From Hyphomicrobiales bacterium (GTDB lineage Bacteria > Pseudomonadota > Alphaproteobacteria > Rhizobiales > Rhizobiaceae): a stretch of 64,000 nucleotides of DNA. Shown piece by piece: positions 27,003 through 35,305 of the stretch. How positions within the stretch are numbered: position 1 is the stretch's first letter; the number at the start of each line of letters is the position of its first letter. The notes beneath the pieces were generated by a model. The model worked only from the letters and a program-made list of their open reading frames with translations. It was not told the origin of the DNA and did not search any database. Location: NCBI GenBank assembly GCA_900469625.1, contig UBXV01000004.1, positions 1 through 64,000 of the forward strand, in the 5' to 3' direction. Position numbers and translations under genes: made by a program.

Positions 27003-27809
27003 ATGCCTATCTTCATGGACCGACATGATCTCGCTGGGGTTTCCGCCGCGGATGTCGCAGAGGCACATCTCAAAGATCTCAGCATACAGGACCAATATGG
27101 CGTCAAGTTCCTGACGTACTGGTTCGACCACCGTCGCGGAACGACGTTCTGCCTCATAGACGCACCCGACGCCGAAACCGCCCAATGCGTTCATCGTGAG
27201 GCGCACGGGTTTGTTGCCGGGGAAGTCGTGGAGGTAGCGCTATCGGCTGTGGAGGCATTTCTTGGTCGAATACAGGATCCGGAAGGGGCGGGGTCGATCG
27301 CCAAAGACATGGACGCAGGTCAGCGGGCGATCCTTTTCACGGACATTGTCGGGTCTACCGAAATGACCGCGCGTCTTGGCGATCGCATGGCCACCGAACT
27401 TATCCGGGCCCACGACGCTCTGGTGCGCGGGTGCCTGGGACGTTTATCCGGCCGCGAAGTCAAGCACACAGGTGACGGCATCATGGCCGCGTTTTCGTCC
27501 ACGGAATCTGCCGTGGATTGCGCCATTGACATCCAGCGCGAATTCAGTCGCTACAACACAGGCAATGCCGAGCCAATTCACATTCGTATCGGTCTTGATT
27601 GTGGCGAACCGGTTGAGGACAGTAATGACCTCTTCGGCACAACGGTGCAGTTGGCAGCACGGCTCTGCGCCGCCGCCCATGGCGATCAAATCTTGATATC
27701 TGAGAATGTTTATCAGGAGTACAGCAAGGCAGATGTTTTCACGCATGGCGGACGCCACCGATTGAAGGGATTTGCAAGACCTATGCTGGCCTATCGGTGC
27801 GAATGGTGA
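27003..27809 (+). CDS. DUF4242 - adenylate/guanylate cyclase fusion
   Basis: A 268-residue protein. Residues 1-85 match the DUF4242 ferredoxin-like domain (MPIFMDRHDL, FDHRRGTTFCLIDAP, HREAHGFVAGEVVEV), known from a Streptomyces nickel-binding protein. Residues 105-260 are a class III nucleotide cyclase domain with the metal-binding ILFTDIVGSTEM, then KHTGDGIMAAF and HIRIGLDCGEP. DUF4242 acts here as a putative sensor controlling cAMP or cGMP production in the cytoplasm. All metal Asp residues (FTDIVG and HTGDG) are present, so activity is plausible. The domain pairing is seen in other proteobacteria, but the ligand is unknown. Confidence 0.85.
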   Translation: MPIFMDRHDLAGVSAADVAEAHLKDLSIQDQYGVKFLTYWFDHRRGTTFCLIDAPDAETAQCVHREAHGFVAGEVVEVALSAVEAFLGRIQDPEGAGSIAKDMDAGQRAILFTDIVGSTEMTARLGDRMATELIRAHDALVRGCLGRLSGREVKHTGDGIMAAFSSTESAVDCAIDIQREFSRYNTGNAEPIHIRIGLDCGEPVEDSNDLFGTTVQLAARLCAAAHGDQILISENVYQEYSKADVFTHGGRHRLKGFARPMLAYRCEW

Positions 27810-28288
27810 AGCTAGAGATCGCTCCACGTCACTGCAGATATGCAGATGTTTGGGCCCGATCTTCCTCCCGACGACCGCCAAGCCGGCTTTCACCTCGTAG
27901 AGGGCCAGCCCCTGCGCTCGGCCACCGTTGAACAGGTCGCTTCGATACGGATGGGTGTCACCGCCAATGCTCGACGGTCATGGTTACGATTTCCGCATGG
28001 CAGGCAGTGCGAAAAGGAAGCTGTGACCCAGCATGTCACCCATGCTCACGGCTAGGTCGCGGCAAACTTCGTATTGTCGAAAGGTGTTAAAAGGTTGGCC
28101 CCGTCGGGGGCTCGATGTTGGTGTTTCGCTGTATGGAAATCGCCATTGCGGCTCTCCTCCCTGGGGCGAAAGCGCGTAGGATCTTCCAGTCAATGGGGCC
28201 CGTCTCGATGCCCACAGATAGTCTATTGTGCGCTAATGTGAGAGAGAGAAGCGAGTCCAACCGATGCGGCTAAAATCGTACCACCCTT
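27810..28288. other. Intergenic with a possible frameshifted small minus-strand gene
   Basis: About 480 bases. On the minus strand an ATG at 28146 sits behind a strong GGGAGGAGAG site and encodes MAISIQRNTNIEPPTGPTF before a stop at 28087. A neighbouring frame continues with EVCRDLAVSMGDMLGHSFLF to 27984. This could be one small gene broken by a frameshift, but I do not recognise the product. The rest shows nothing. Confidence 0.3.
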
Positions 28289-28551
28289 TCAAAGCGTGGG
28301 GCGCTGATTTCCCGGAGCTCCAAGCTTTGCACTCGCGCAGAACCAGCGGCCGCATTCCATGAGCAAAACCTCGTCGAGGTTTCCGCCTCGCAACTCGTCC
28401 ATAAGGACCTTTGCAAGGCGGCTTGCTCTGGCATCCCGACGCGAAAGTCGGTTTTCGGGTTTTCGTAGCAAATTCTATCGAAGATCTTTTGCAGCCGAAC
28501 GATGTCTTCAGGCCCCACATCGAACCCCGACCTGTCGAATTTCGTTGCCAT
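28289..28551 (-). pseudogene. Frameshifted small gene, paralogue of the gene at 1-161
   Basis: From an ATG at 28551 behind AGGAGACCC the product reads MATKFDRSGFDVGPEDIVRL and IFDRICYEN, closely matching the start of the gene at 1-161. The matching continuation (SRLAKVLMDELRGGNLDEVL) is found only in another frame, ending at 28289. A frameshift near 28430-28460 therefore breaks an otherwise conserved protein of about 85 residues. It lies 75 bases downstream of the ku-operon small gene on the same strand. It could be a natural pseudogene or a sequencing error. Confidence 0.65.
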
Positions 28552-28626
28552 GGGTCTCCTCACCGCCATGTATTCGTTCACGCGAGGAAGATAGCGTGGA
28601 AGTTTCCTCATTCCATCGCTGGAAAC

Positions 28627-28803
28627 TCACTCCATCTCGGCGCCGAAAAATTGGGGATCGTCCAGAATGTATTCGAATACGTCCCCATACTCCAAATCTA
28701 ATCGTTCATGGATCAGCGTCCAGTGTGCACCGTCAGGGAGGTCCAGCATTTCGACGTCGTTCATCACGTCGCGTACTTCCTCTTTGGTCGGTCGGGGTGT
28801 CAT
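28627..28803 (-). CDS. 58-residue acidic protein coupled to ku
   Basis: This short frame starts MTPRPTKEEVRDVMNDVEML, and its ATG (28803) overlaps the TGA of the second ku gene, a standard coupling arrangement. The 58 residues are strongly acidic with DLPDGAHWTLIHERLDLEYG and end in GAEME. It is third in a ku-ku-small operon under an EcfG-type promoter. I know no family for it. The position suggests an accessory or regulator of end joining, but this is inference from coupling alone. Confidence 0.72.
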   Translation of the reverse strand: MTPRPTKEEVRDVMNDVEMLDLPDGAHWTLIHERLDLEYGDVFEYILDDPQFFGAEME

Positions 28804-29606
28804 TTTGCCTTGCCTCCCATGTTTCGCTTTTCGCGATCCAAGCTATCTCGCAGCGCTGCCATGATATCGACGACGTTGTCCTTCGCCATCGGTTCGATCT
28901 TGCGCTTGCCCGTGGACTTCAGCGTCTTCATCTTCCCGGCGATCATTTCGAGCATGCGATCCTGAATGGGATCGGTGATTGGCGCCCATTTCTTGGTCTG
29001 GGCTGTGATCAGCTGTTTCATGAGGGGTGCAAGGCCTCCCTCTGGTTTCGCCTTGATATGGGAAAAGTACTCTTGCTCCGGCCGCACTTCGTCGCCATAT
29101 CGCAACGTCCAGAGCACGATGCCTTCGCCGCGTGGCTCAAGCATGACCGCACGCTCACGCTGGCCAAGAACAAGGCGGGATATTCCGACGACCTTCTCTG
29201 CGCGCATCGCGTCACGGATAACGGCGAAGGCGTCCTCGCCAACCTTGTCGTTTGGCACGAGGTAGTGCGGCTTTTCCAGCCAGATCCATTCGATGGAGTT
29301 GCGCGGCGTGAACATATCAATCTCGATGGTCCGGACGCTTTCGAGCGCGACGGCGTCCAGTTCCTCCTCCTCGAGGATGATGTAATCGCCTTCGCCCCGC
29401 TCGTATCCTTTGACCTGATCGTCCGGGGCGACCTCCTTGCCGGTGACTTTGTCGACGTAGCGAGAGGCAACCCGATTGCCGGTGGTCCGGTTCATCGTAT
29501 GGAACCGCAGCTTTTCCTCGTCGCCAGTGGCGGGCGACATCGCGACCGGGCAATTGACCAGCGACAGCTTCAGATAGCCTTTCCAGTAGGGCTTGACGGC
29601 GGCCAT
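28800..29606 (-). CDS. Bacterial Ku protein, second of a tandem pair
   Basis: A 268-residue Ku homodimer/heterodimer-type protein with the conserved start MAAVKPYWKGYLKLSLVNCP, then FHTMNRTTGNRVASRYVD, VTGKEVAPDDQVKGYE, the Y-Y/YLVP segment PHYLVPNDKVGE, and a basic C-terminal tail. Ku rings bind DNA double-strand ends and recruit LigD for non-homologous end joining. Its start is three bases after the upstream ku stop. Sinorhizobium meliloti encodes several Ku proteins, and a tandem pair there (ku3/ku4) is proposed to act as heterodimers; this pair looks analogous. Confidence 0.94.
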   Translation of the reverse strand: MAAVKPYWKGYLKLSLVNCPVAMSPATGDEEKLRFHTMNRTTGNRVASRYVDKVTGKEVAPDDQVKGYERGEGDYIILEEEELDAVALESVRTIEIDMFTPRNSIEWIWLEKPHYLVPNDKVGEDAFAVIRDAMRAEKVVGISRLVLGQRERAVMLEPRGEGIVLWTLRYGDEVRPEQEYFSHIKAKPEGGLAPLMKQLITAQTKKWAPITDPIQDRMLEMIAGKMKTLKSTGKRKIEPMAKDNVVDIMAALRDSLDREKRNMGGKAK

Positions 29607-29609
29607 CGC

Positions 29610-30470
29610 TTAGCTCGCCTTCTTGCGCGCGGCCGGACGCGCCGCGGGAGCGGAGCGAGCCGCTGCTGCGGCGGAGCGTGGTTTGGACGCCCGCGCCGAC
29701 CCGAAGCCGGCGCTCATGCGCAGCGCTTCCATGAGGTTGGTCGAGGGCTCGACCTTGGCCTGTTTCTTCACCTTGATCGTTCGGCCCTCCATCTTGGCTT
29801 TCACGAGCTCGGCGAGTGCGGCATCGTAGCGATCGTCGAACGTCTTCGGATCGAAGAGGCTCGTCTTGCTCTTGACGATGTGCTTGGCGATATCGAGCAT
29901 TTCGCCTTCGATCTTGAGCTTCGGGATATCGGAGAATGCCTCCTCCACGGAACGGACCTGATAGTCAAAGTTGAGTGTCGTCGCGATCAGCCCGTTCCCA
30001 TGAGCGCGGATCAGGATGCTTCGCAGCCGACGGAAGAGAACGGCCTGGGCGAGAGCGCCAACATTGGATTCACGCATCGCATCGCGGATCAGCACGTAGG
30101 TTTCTTCGCCCAATCGATCGGGCAAGAGGTAGTAAGGTTTGTCGAAATAGAGGTCGTCGATTTCGGAGAACGGGACGTACGACTGGATACGCATCGTCTT
30201 GTCGCTTTGGGGCACGGCGGCGGCGAGTTCATCTGGCTCAAACAACACGTAGCGTCCGTCGTCGACCTCGTAGCCCTTGACCTGATCCTCGCGCTCGACG
30301 ACCTTCCACGTGTCGATGTCGACATACTCTCGCTTCACGCGATTGCCGGTTTTTCTGTTCAGCGTGTTGAAGCTGACGCGCTCAGAAGTCGACGCGGCGC
30401 TATGCAGCGCGACCGGGCAACTGATCTCGGCAAACTTTAGAAAACCCTTCCAAAGAGCGCGTCCAGCCAT
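29610..30470 (-). CDS. Bacterial Ku protein, first of a tandem pair
   Basis: A 286-residue Ku protein: MAGRALWKGFLKFAEISCPV, FNTLNRKTGNRVKREYVDID, REDQVKGYEVDDGRYVL, DKPYYLLPDRLGEETYV, and an Ala/Lys/Arg-rich C-terminal tail (SARASKPRSAAAAARSA). It differs clearly from the downstream ku, consistent with a heterodimer. It is the first gene of a ku-ku-small operon. An exact EcfG promoter (30497-30521) lies 27 bases before its start, so end joining is probably induced by the general stress response. No intact LigD gene is in the window, only a fragment at 1295. Confidence 0.94.
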   Translation of the reverse strand: MAGRALWKGFLKFAEISCPVALHSAASTSERVSFNTLNRKTGNRVKREYVDIDTWKVVEREDQVKGYEVDDGRYVLFEPDELAAAVPQSDKTMRIQSYVPFSEIDDLYFDKPYYLLPDRLGEETYVLIRDAMRESNVGALAQAVLFRRLRSILIRAHGNGLIATTLNFDYQVRSVEEAFSDIPKLKIEGEMLDIAKHIVKSKTSLFDPKTFDDRYDAALAELVKAKMEGRTIKVKKQAKVEPSTNLMEALRMSAGFGSARASKPRSAAAAARSAPAARPAARKKAS

Positions 30471-30496
30471 GTCTTCCTCCCGGTAAACCCGGATTC

Positions 30497-30521
30497 AACG
30501 GAACGAGATTACGTTTGTTCC
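30497..30521 (-). promoter_or_regulatory. EcfG general-stress promoter of the ku operon
   Basis: On the minus strand GGAAC (30521-30517), a 16-base spacer, then CGTT (30500-30497) exactly match the alphaproteobacterial EcfG/RpoE2 consensus. The -10 ends 27 bases before the first ku ATG. Confidence 0.8.
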
Positions 30522-30640
30522 TCCGAATTCGCGAATCAATTGTGGCGCTTGATGGGTTGTCGATAGTAAAGTGAACCTATCCACGGTTATTGCGTTAGGG
30601 GATTGTGTTGCACCGAGCCCAGCCTGAGGAGGGCGGCGCC

Positions 30641-30970
30641 GTGAATACGAAGCTCCATATCGACGGGTCGTTCCAAGCCATGCATCTAGCCTTGGACGAA
30701 GCAAGCCGGGCGTTCGAGAGTGGCGGCGCTGACCGGCATAGAGACGCTTTGCAGCGGCTCGGTCGTGCGGTCATGGACTCGCTGGCAGAGATCATTGAGA
30801 CCGATGGGGGCACGGATGGTTACCTCTATGACGCCGAAGGCATCAGCCAGGATATCGAGGCTTGTTACCAAAAGCTGATCGAGGCTGAAGACGCGGCGGA
30901 GCCCGATAGTGCTCCTCGGCAGTCCAGCCACGGCACCATGAGCTTCCGGCAGCAGGGGGTCGGTCGATGA
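30641..30970 (+). CDS. Small hypothetical protein, coupled to the next gene
   Basis: I choose the GTG at 30641, which sits behind GAGGAGGG; another GTG at 30605 lacks a site. The 109-residue product starts MNTKLHIDGSFQAMHLALDE and is acidic and helical, with EIIETDGGTDGYLYDAEGI in the middle and a disordered C-terminus. No membrane segment. It overlaps the following gene by four bases and is divergent from the ku operon. I do not recognise the family. Confidence 0.62.
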   Translation: MNTKLHIDGSFQAMHLALDEASRAFESGGADRHRDALQRLGRAVMDSLAEIIETDGGTDGYLYDAEGISQDIEACYQKLIEAEDAAEPDSAPRQSSHGTMSFRQQGVGR

Positions 30971-31221
30971 TCACCGGATCCGATCTGCTGCAGATTTCCC
31001 TTGCGCGGGTGAACATCGATCGGTCGGACCTCGAAGCTGCCGGCGTGATTGATCCTGGTCATGAGGGCGACAAGGCCTGGTCGAACTTTGGGCGAGATAT
31101 GGACACCTTCATCTTGAAGCTGCCTGAAGGGCGACGGGCGGCGCTGGCCGCAATGATCAGCGCGCGAGGGCAAGGAAAGACCCCGGTGGCCAACAGGCTC
31201 GAGCACCTGTTCCTACGATAG
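30967..31221 (+). CDS. Small hypothetical protein
   Basis: 84 residues beginning MITGSDLLQISLARVNIDRS, in ATGA overlap with the previous gene, so the two form a small operon. It has a repeated Leu pattern, a central KAWSNFGRDMDTFILKLPEG, and a helical C-terminus, without membrane or catalytic motifs. The family is unknown to me. Confidence 0.65.
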   Translation: MITGSDLLQISLARVNIDRSDLEAAGVIDPGHEGDKAWSNFGRDMDTFILKLPEGRRAALAAMISARGQGKTPVANRLEHLFLR

Positions 31222-31300
31222 GGATCCCATCCCTCGCCCGGCGTTCCAGGCGTAAGGCCGCCGCTCTCGGATAGCGCTTTTTCGAACTCCGGACTCTATC

Positions 31301-32032
31301 TCATTGTGCCGTGGCCCCAAGGTTTTGCTTCAAAAGCCAATCCCACAGTTCCGGATCGTTTAAGGCGGCCCCCTCAACGCCTGCGTGATCCACGCCCTCA
31401 AGGACGGTCAAGCGAGCATTTCGTTTCAAGCCGACGAGGCGTTCATAGAGGACGATTGAATCCGACAATGGGATCACGTTGTCGTTGGTACCATGGAAGA
31501 CCCAGAACGCTGCTTTTTCGTTTGTCCTACTCAGGTAGTGGCGGTTACCGCCACCAGCAATCGGGACGACGGCGGCGAATTTATCGGGGAACTGCTCTGC
31601 CATGGCCCAAGCACCGAAACCGCCGCGGCTGTATCCCACGACATAAACGCGTGTGCGATCGACCCGGTACTTCGATATGACGTCTTCAAGCGCAGCCTCT
31701 ACTTTCTCGATCGGATAAAGCAGTTCGTCACTCGGATTCTGGGGCGAAAAGACCAGAAACGGGAATGCCTTTCCATTCTCAATCAGTTTTGGAAGGCCGC
31801 TCGACCGGACTTTGGCGATATCGGTTCCGCCCTGATCGCCACCGTGTAGCCAGACAACGAGCGGATAGGTTTTGCTCGACGAGGAATAGTCATCTGGCAC
31901 GTACATCAGGTAATCGAGATCACTCTCTATTTTGGAGCTCGATTTCGCCGCCAATTGTTCGGCGCGCGCCATGCCCAAACTGGAAATTCCCAATACGGCC
32001 GCTAACACCAGTGCCATGATTTCCCGTGTCAT
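31301..32032 (-). CDS. Secreted esterase/phospholipase-like alpha/beta hydrolase
   Basis: The ATG at 32032 follows GGAGGTCATCGA; 243 residues. Signal peptide MTREIMALVLAAVLGISSL with cleavage at A-R-A. The catalytic Ser is in VVGYSRGGFGAWAMAEQFP, the Asp in FHGTNDNVIP and the His in EGVDHAGVEG. The early VVWLHGGDQGG is the oxyanion loop. This resembles the carbohydrate-esterase 1 / PHB-depolymerase-type or phospholipase/carboxylesterase family exported to the periplasm. The substrate is uncertain. Confidence 0.85.
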   Translation of the reverse strand: MTREIMALVLAAVLGISSLGMARAEQLAAKSSSKIESDLDYLMYVPDDYSSSSKTYPLVVWLHGGDQGGTDIAKVRSSGLPKLIENGKAFPFLVFSPQNPSDELLYPIEKVEAALEDVISKYRVDRTRVYVVGYSRGGFGAWAMAEQFPDKFAAVVPIAGGGNRHYLSRTNEKAAFWVFHGTNDNVIPLSDSIVLYERLVGLKRNARLTVLEGVDHAGVEGAALNDPELWDWLLKQNLGATAQ

Positions 32033-32392
32033 TCGATGACCTCCGCCTGACGTTCGTTGTCCAAGGAGATCAAATGGAGCCGAAGGAAGAGAACTCAAGG
32101 ATTGCGTTGAGTTGCTATCTTCCGGTCTGTCCAAAAATTTATACGGCACGAAACCGTCGGGAAGACCGTTGGAACCCGATGAAATGGACTGGTCCTGTCG
32201 GCGCCAACCCTTCTCGCACACGGCCCGGATGGCAAAGCCGGTATATCACCCGCTTCCGTTTGTTCTAATGAGCGAAGGCCGAATGGCCAGGGCATCGACT
32301 GCAACAGCTCACCCGATGCACGAGCGCGCCCTGTGGCTGACAGGTCGGACATCATTCGCTATGATCATTCCGTCTGGGGCAAGGAACCGCAC
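32033..32392. other. Divergent intergenic region
   Basis: About 360 bases upstream of both the esterase and the HWE kinase. No exact EcfG element or clear palindrome was found. A GTG at 32333, in frame with the kinase, could extend it but has no ribosome site. Confidence 0.4.
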
Positions 32393-33577
32393 ATGCTGCA
32401 ATCGATATCGGAACAACTTTTCGAGGAAGTATTCATCACGGAAGAGCTTTTTCGACGACCGATCGATGGTGCGGATTTCTTGCGTGAAAAAACTGCTCTC
32501 CAGGAACTTGCAACCCACATGATCAAGGATCCTGATGGAGTTCTACCGAAGTTCGTTCAGCTCGCAATGGAGATGACTGGTGGAGTGTCTTCTGGTCTCA
32601 GTCTTTATGACGGCCGCTCCACTCCAGGGAGCTTTCACTGGAAGCATCTGTGTGGAAGTCTCGCGGCATTCGAAGGTGCGACGACGCCACGGAACTACAG
32701 CCCATGTGGCATCACGCTTGATCAGGGAGGTCCCGTCCTTACCCGCCATTCCGAACGGGCATACTCCTGGATTTCCGACGCCGGGATCGAGATCCCAGAA
32801 GTCCTCTTGGTGCCTCTTTACATCGGGACAGATGAGCCGTTGGGAACACTGTGGATTGTCTCCGATGAGGAAAGTCACTTTCATGGCGGACACGCGCGTG
32901 TTGCAAGCGAGCTTGCGACCTTCGTAGGGATCGCTCTTCACATGCAACGGAGCCAAAAAGGGTTGCGCATTGCTCTTGAAGCGCAGGAGATCCTAACCAA
33001 GGAAATGAACCACAGGGTGAAAAACGTTTTTGCCCTGACTGAAAGTCTGATCCGGCAAACGCTGAAAAGCTCTGACACCAAGCAGGATATGGCCGTCGCA
33101 CTTTCAGGTCGAATTGCAGCCCTTTCGCGCGCCCACGACATCGTCCTGCGGAATCGAGACTCTTCGGACACAATGGATTTCAAGGAACTCCTAAAGGCAA
33201 TTGTGGCACCTCACGATAATCCCCCCGACGGCGTACCGACTGCCATCCCGTCAGGCGGACCGACACTGGAACTCGACGAGCGTCAAGCCACCTCTATTGC
33301 CCTTATCTTCAATGAATTGGCCACGAACGCGGCCAAGTACGGTTCTCTCGGCGTTGCCAGCGGAATCGTGACGATTTCCTGGGCGATCGAAGATGACCGG
33401 GTCTCCGTTACCTGGCAGGAACGCGGCGGGCCGCGTACCGAGGTTCCCAGCCGAAAAGGCTTTGGCAATTTTCTCGTAGAAAGAACGCTAACCAGCATGG
33501 GTGGGACACTTGCCTATGATTGGCATGCTGACGGAATGACGGCGGTGATGTCGATTCCGAAGAGTGTGTTTCAATAA
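32393..33577 (+). CDS. HWE-family sensor histidine kinase with GAF domain
   Basis: The ATG at 32393 follows AAGGAACCGCAC; 394 residues. Residues 25-190 form a GAF-type sensor (LQELATHMIKDPDGVLPKFV, PLYIGTDEPLGTLWIVSDEE). The kinase core follows: phospho-His in MNHRVKNVFALTESLIRQTL (about 206), the N-box FNELATNAAKYG and the W-x-E in VTWQERGGP that names the HWE family. No membrane segment, so it is a soluble sensor. HWE kinases of this type often feed the PhyR/EcfG stress pathway, and exact EcfG promoters occur nearby, so a role in that circuit is plausible but unproven. Confidence 0.9.
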   Translation: MLQSISEQLFEEVFITEELFRRPIDGADFLREKTALQELATHMIKDPDGVLPKFVQLAMEMTGGVSSGLSLYDGRSTPGSFHWKHLCGSLAAFEGATTPRNYSPCGITLDQGGPVLTRHSERAYSWISDAGIEIPEVLLVPLYIGTDEPLGTLWIVSDEESHFHGGHARVASELATFVGIALHMQRSQKGLRIALEAQEILTKEMNHRVKNVFALTESLIRQTLKSSDTKQDMAVALSGRIAALSRAHDIVLRNRDSSDTMDFKELLKAIVAPHDNPPDGVPTAIPSGGPTLELDERQATSIALIFNELATNAAKYGSLGVASGIVTISWAIEDDRVSVTWQERGGPRTEVPSRKGFGNFLVERTLTSMGGTLAYDWHADGMTAVMSIPKSVFQ

Positions 33578-33748
33578 CGCCGTGCCAGAGGCGACCGGCC
33601 TGGTGCAAGTATGCCGACACTCAGCTTGGTGCTGACACTGGCCTGTCCTCGATCGGTCTAGTGGCTTCGTGTGTAACTGGCTGAAGTCGGGAAAAGCTGA
33701 ACGCGCTCGCCGGGAGGGGCGAGCGCGAACGGTGAAACAGATCTCGAT

Positions 33749-34192
33749 CTATTTCTTCAGCTTGGAGTAGTCGAACTTCGGAGCCTTGGAGAGGTCATCC
33801 TTGTTGGTGTCCACATACGCCTTCCAGGTCCCTTCGTCGTTGGCCAGCGCGAATGACGCGGGATCGATCACGACATAGCTCTCACCAACCCCCAGGAAAC
33901 CGCCAACGCTTGCTATGATGCCGATGACCGATTTTCCGTCACCGATGACGACGTCTGAAATCTCGCCGACGTCTTCGTTCTGCTTATTGTAAATATCGAC
34001 GCCGACCAGCTGTGAAGCAACGATATCCGTATCCCTGATCTCCACATGTTTCAGCGGCATTTTCGCAGCCGTTCCCATCGTGATGCCGGGACCAGCCAGC
34101 ATGGCATCCGCGCCGGAAGCGGCCGGCTCTTGCGCGAAAGCGGCGCTCGAAACGAGGGCAACGGTAAGAGCGGTGGCGGCGACATATTTCAT
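33749..34192 (-). CDS. Secreted PRC-barrel domain protein
   Basis: The ATG at 34192 follows AACAGGAGATTTGC; 147 residues. Signal peptide MKYVAATALTVALVSSAAFA, then the PRC barrel: ASQLVGVDIYNKQNEDVGEI, VVIGDGKSVIGIIASVGGFL, GESYVVID. PRC barrels bind small ligands or protein partners; in Rhizobiaceae such exported forms are abundant stress proteins. An exact EcfG promoter with a 17-base spacer lies 52 bases upstream. Confidence 0.88.
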   Translation of the reverse strand: MKYVAATALTVALVSSAAFAQEPAASGADAMLAGPGITMGTAAKMPLKHVEIRDTDIVASQLVGVDIYNKQNEDVGEISDVVIGDGKSVIGIIASVGGFLGVGESYVVIDPASFALANDEGTWKAYVDTNKDDLSKAPKFDYSKLKK

Positions 34193-34243
34193 GCAAATCT
34201 CCTGTTTAATGCTCGCCACGTCGACGATGTCGTGGCGACCCTA

Positions 34244-34269
34244 AACGGAGCCAGCGCGAAAAAAGTTCC
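34244..34269 (-). promoter_or_regulatory. EcfG promoter of the PRC-barrel gene
   Basis: Minus-strand GGAAC (34269-34265), a 17-base spacer and CGTT (34247-34244), an exact match, 52 bases before the start codon. Confidence 0.78.
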
Positions 34270-34573
34270 AGTAAATCATTGTTTTAAGTGGAATCCGGCT
34301 CTTCCTCGCGAGGTCGGGCCCGCCATCATATGGTTTGCACGCTGAATGGGACAGGGCGACAAGGAGATGACAGCGTGTGTGGGAACGGTACCAATCGCCA
34401 GGAAGTGCGGTATTCTTGCTTTGTTAGGTGACGAAATTCGGTCGAGGCGCAGAACGTTGACGGTGGGAGAAGGTCAAACGTTGATGACTCAATGTTCTGC
34501 TCGTATTTCACATCCAAAGATGATCTGCTGAGAGCACGCCTTGAGCCACTTCCATTCCAGGGAGGTAACTGCC
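34270..34573. other. Intergenic upstream of the dioxygenase gene
   Basis: About 300 bases. The GGAGG ribosome site of the dioxygenase gene is at its right end. A GGAAC at about 34380 is not followed by a proper -10 element. No gene is seen. Confidence 0.4.
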
Positions 34574-35155
34574 ATGCCGACCCGGCGCCATTTCCTTATC
34601 AGTTTCGTTGCGACGCCCATCGTTCTGCCGAAGCTCGGCCATGCTGCCGCTTTGCCTGCGGAACTGCCGCTTACGGCTTCTTGCCATGAGGACGGCGAAC
34701 CGACACCGGCGCAGACAGAAGGTCCTTACTTTACGCCGAACAGTCCTGAAAAACAGGACTTCGCGTTTGATGCACCGGGTGGTGAAAAGCTGACGCTTGC
34801 CGGCTACGTGCTAACAAGGGAATGTCAGCCTGTGGCTAAAGCGTTGATCGAGTTGTGGCATGCCGATGAGAGCGGGATCTACGACAATGTCGGATACAAA
34901 CTCCGTGGCCATCAATTTTCCGATACACAGGGCAAATGGTGGTTCGAGACGATCGTACCAGGGATCTACCCTGGTCGCACTCGGCATTACCACATCAAGG
35001 TCCAGCGACCCGGCGGGAAAGTGCTGACGACGCAACTGTATTTCGCCGGTGAACCTGGAAACCAACGTGACCGGTTGTTCGATGAATCCCTGTTGCTCGA
35101 TGTATGGGCGACCAGCGACGGAAAATTCGGCCGCTACGATTTCATAATCGCATAA
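34574..35155 (+). CDS. Exported intradiol ring-cleavage dioxygenase-like protein
   Basis: The ATG at 34574 follows GGAGGTAACTGCC; 193 residues. The N-terminus MPTRRHFLISFVATPIVLPK is a twin-arginine signal, so a folded, metal-loaded enzyme is likely exported. The catalytic-iron ligands of protocatechuate/catechol dioxygenases are present: Tyr in DESGIYDN, Tyr in PGIYPGRTR, and the HxH of RHYHIKV. TEGPYFTPNSPEKQDF is the family N-terminal motif. Classical intradiol enzymes are cytoplasmic, so the periplasmic version may act on external catechols or lignin-type aromatics. Substrate not predicted. Confidence 0.87.
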   Translation: MPTRRHFLISFVATPIVLPKLGHAAALPAELPLTASCHEDGEPTPAQTEGPYFTPNSPEKQDFAFDAPGGEKLTLAGYVLTRECQPVAKALIELWHADESGIYDNVGYKLRGHQFSDTQGKWWFETIVPGIYPGRTRHYHIKVQRPGGKVLTTQLYFAGEPGNQRDRLFDESLLLDVWATSDGKFGRYDFIIA

Positions 35156-35305
35156 TCGGCGCCTTCCGGGACGTTCCAGCAGTTTGCAATGCTGGAGCCC
35201 AACGCGCAGACAGCAACGGCGCCTTGCGGCATTTTAGAAACTAGAACTGGAACGATTTCGTCGCTCGATGCTTTCCCTCCTGCACTCATCCAAGGGAGAA
35301 CGTTG

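Noticed and set aside
28359-30440. A 693-codon plus-strand open frame across both ku genes
   Set aside because: It lies opposite two well-conserved Ku genes with ribosome sites and an operon promoter, and its product matches nothing; it is a high-GC antisense shadow.
35248-35275. GGAAC upstream of the DUF892 gene as an EcfG promoter
   Set aside because: At 16 and 17 bases the -10 reads GCTT or CTTT, two mismatches, so it was not listed.
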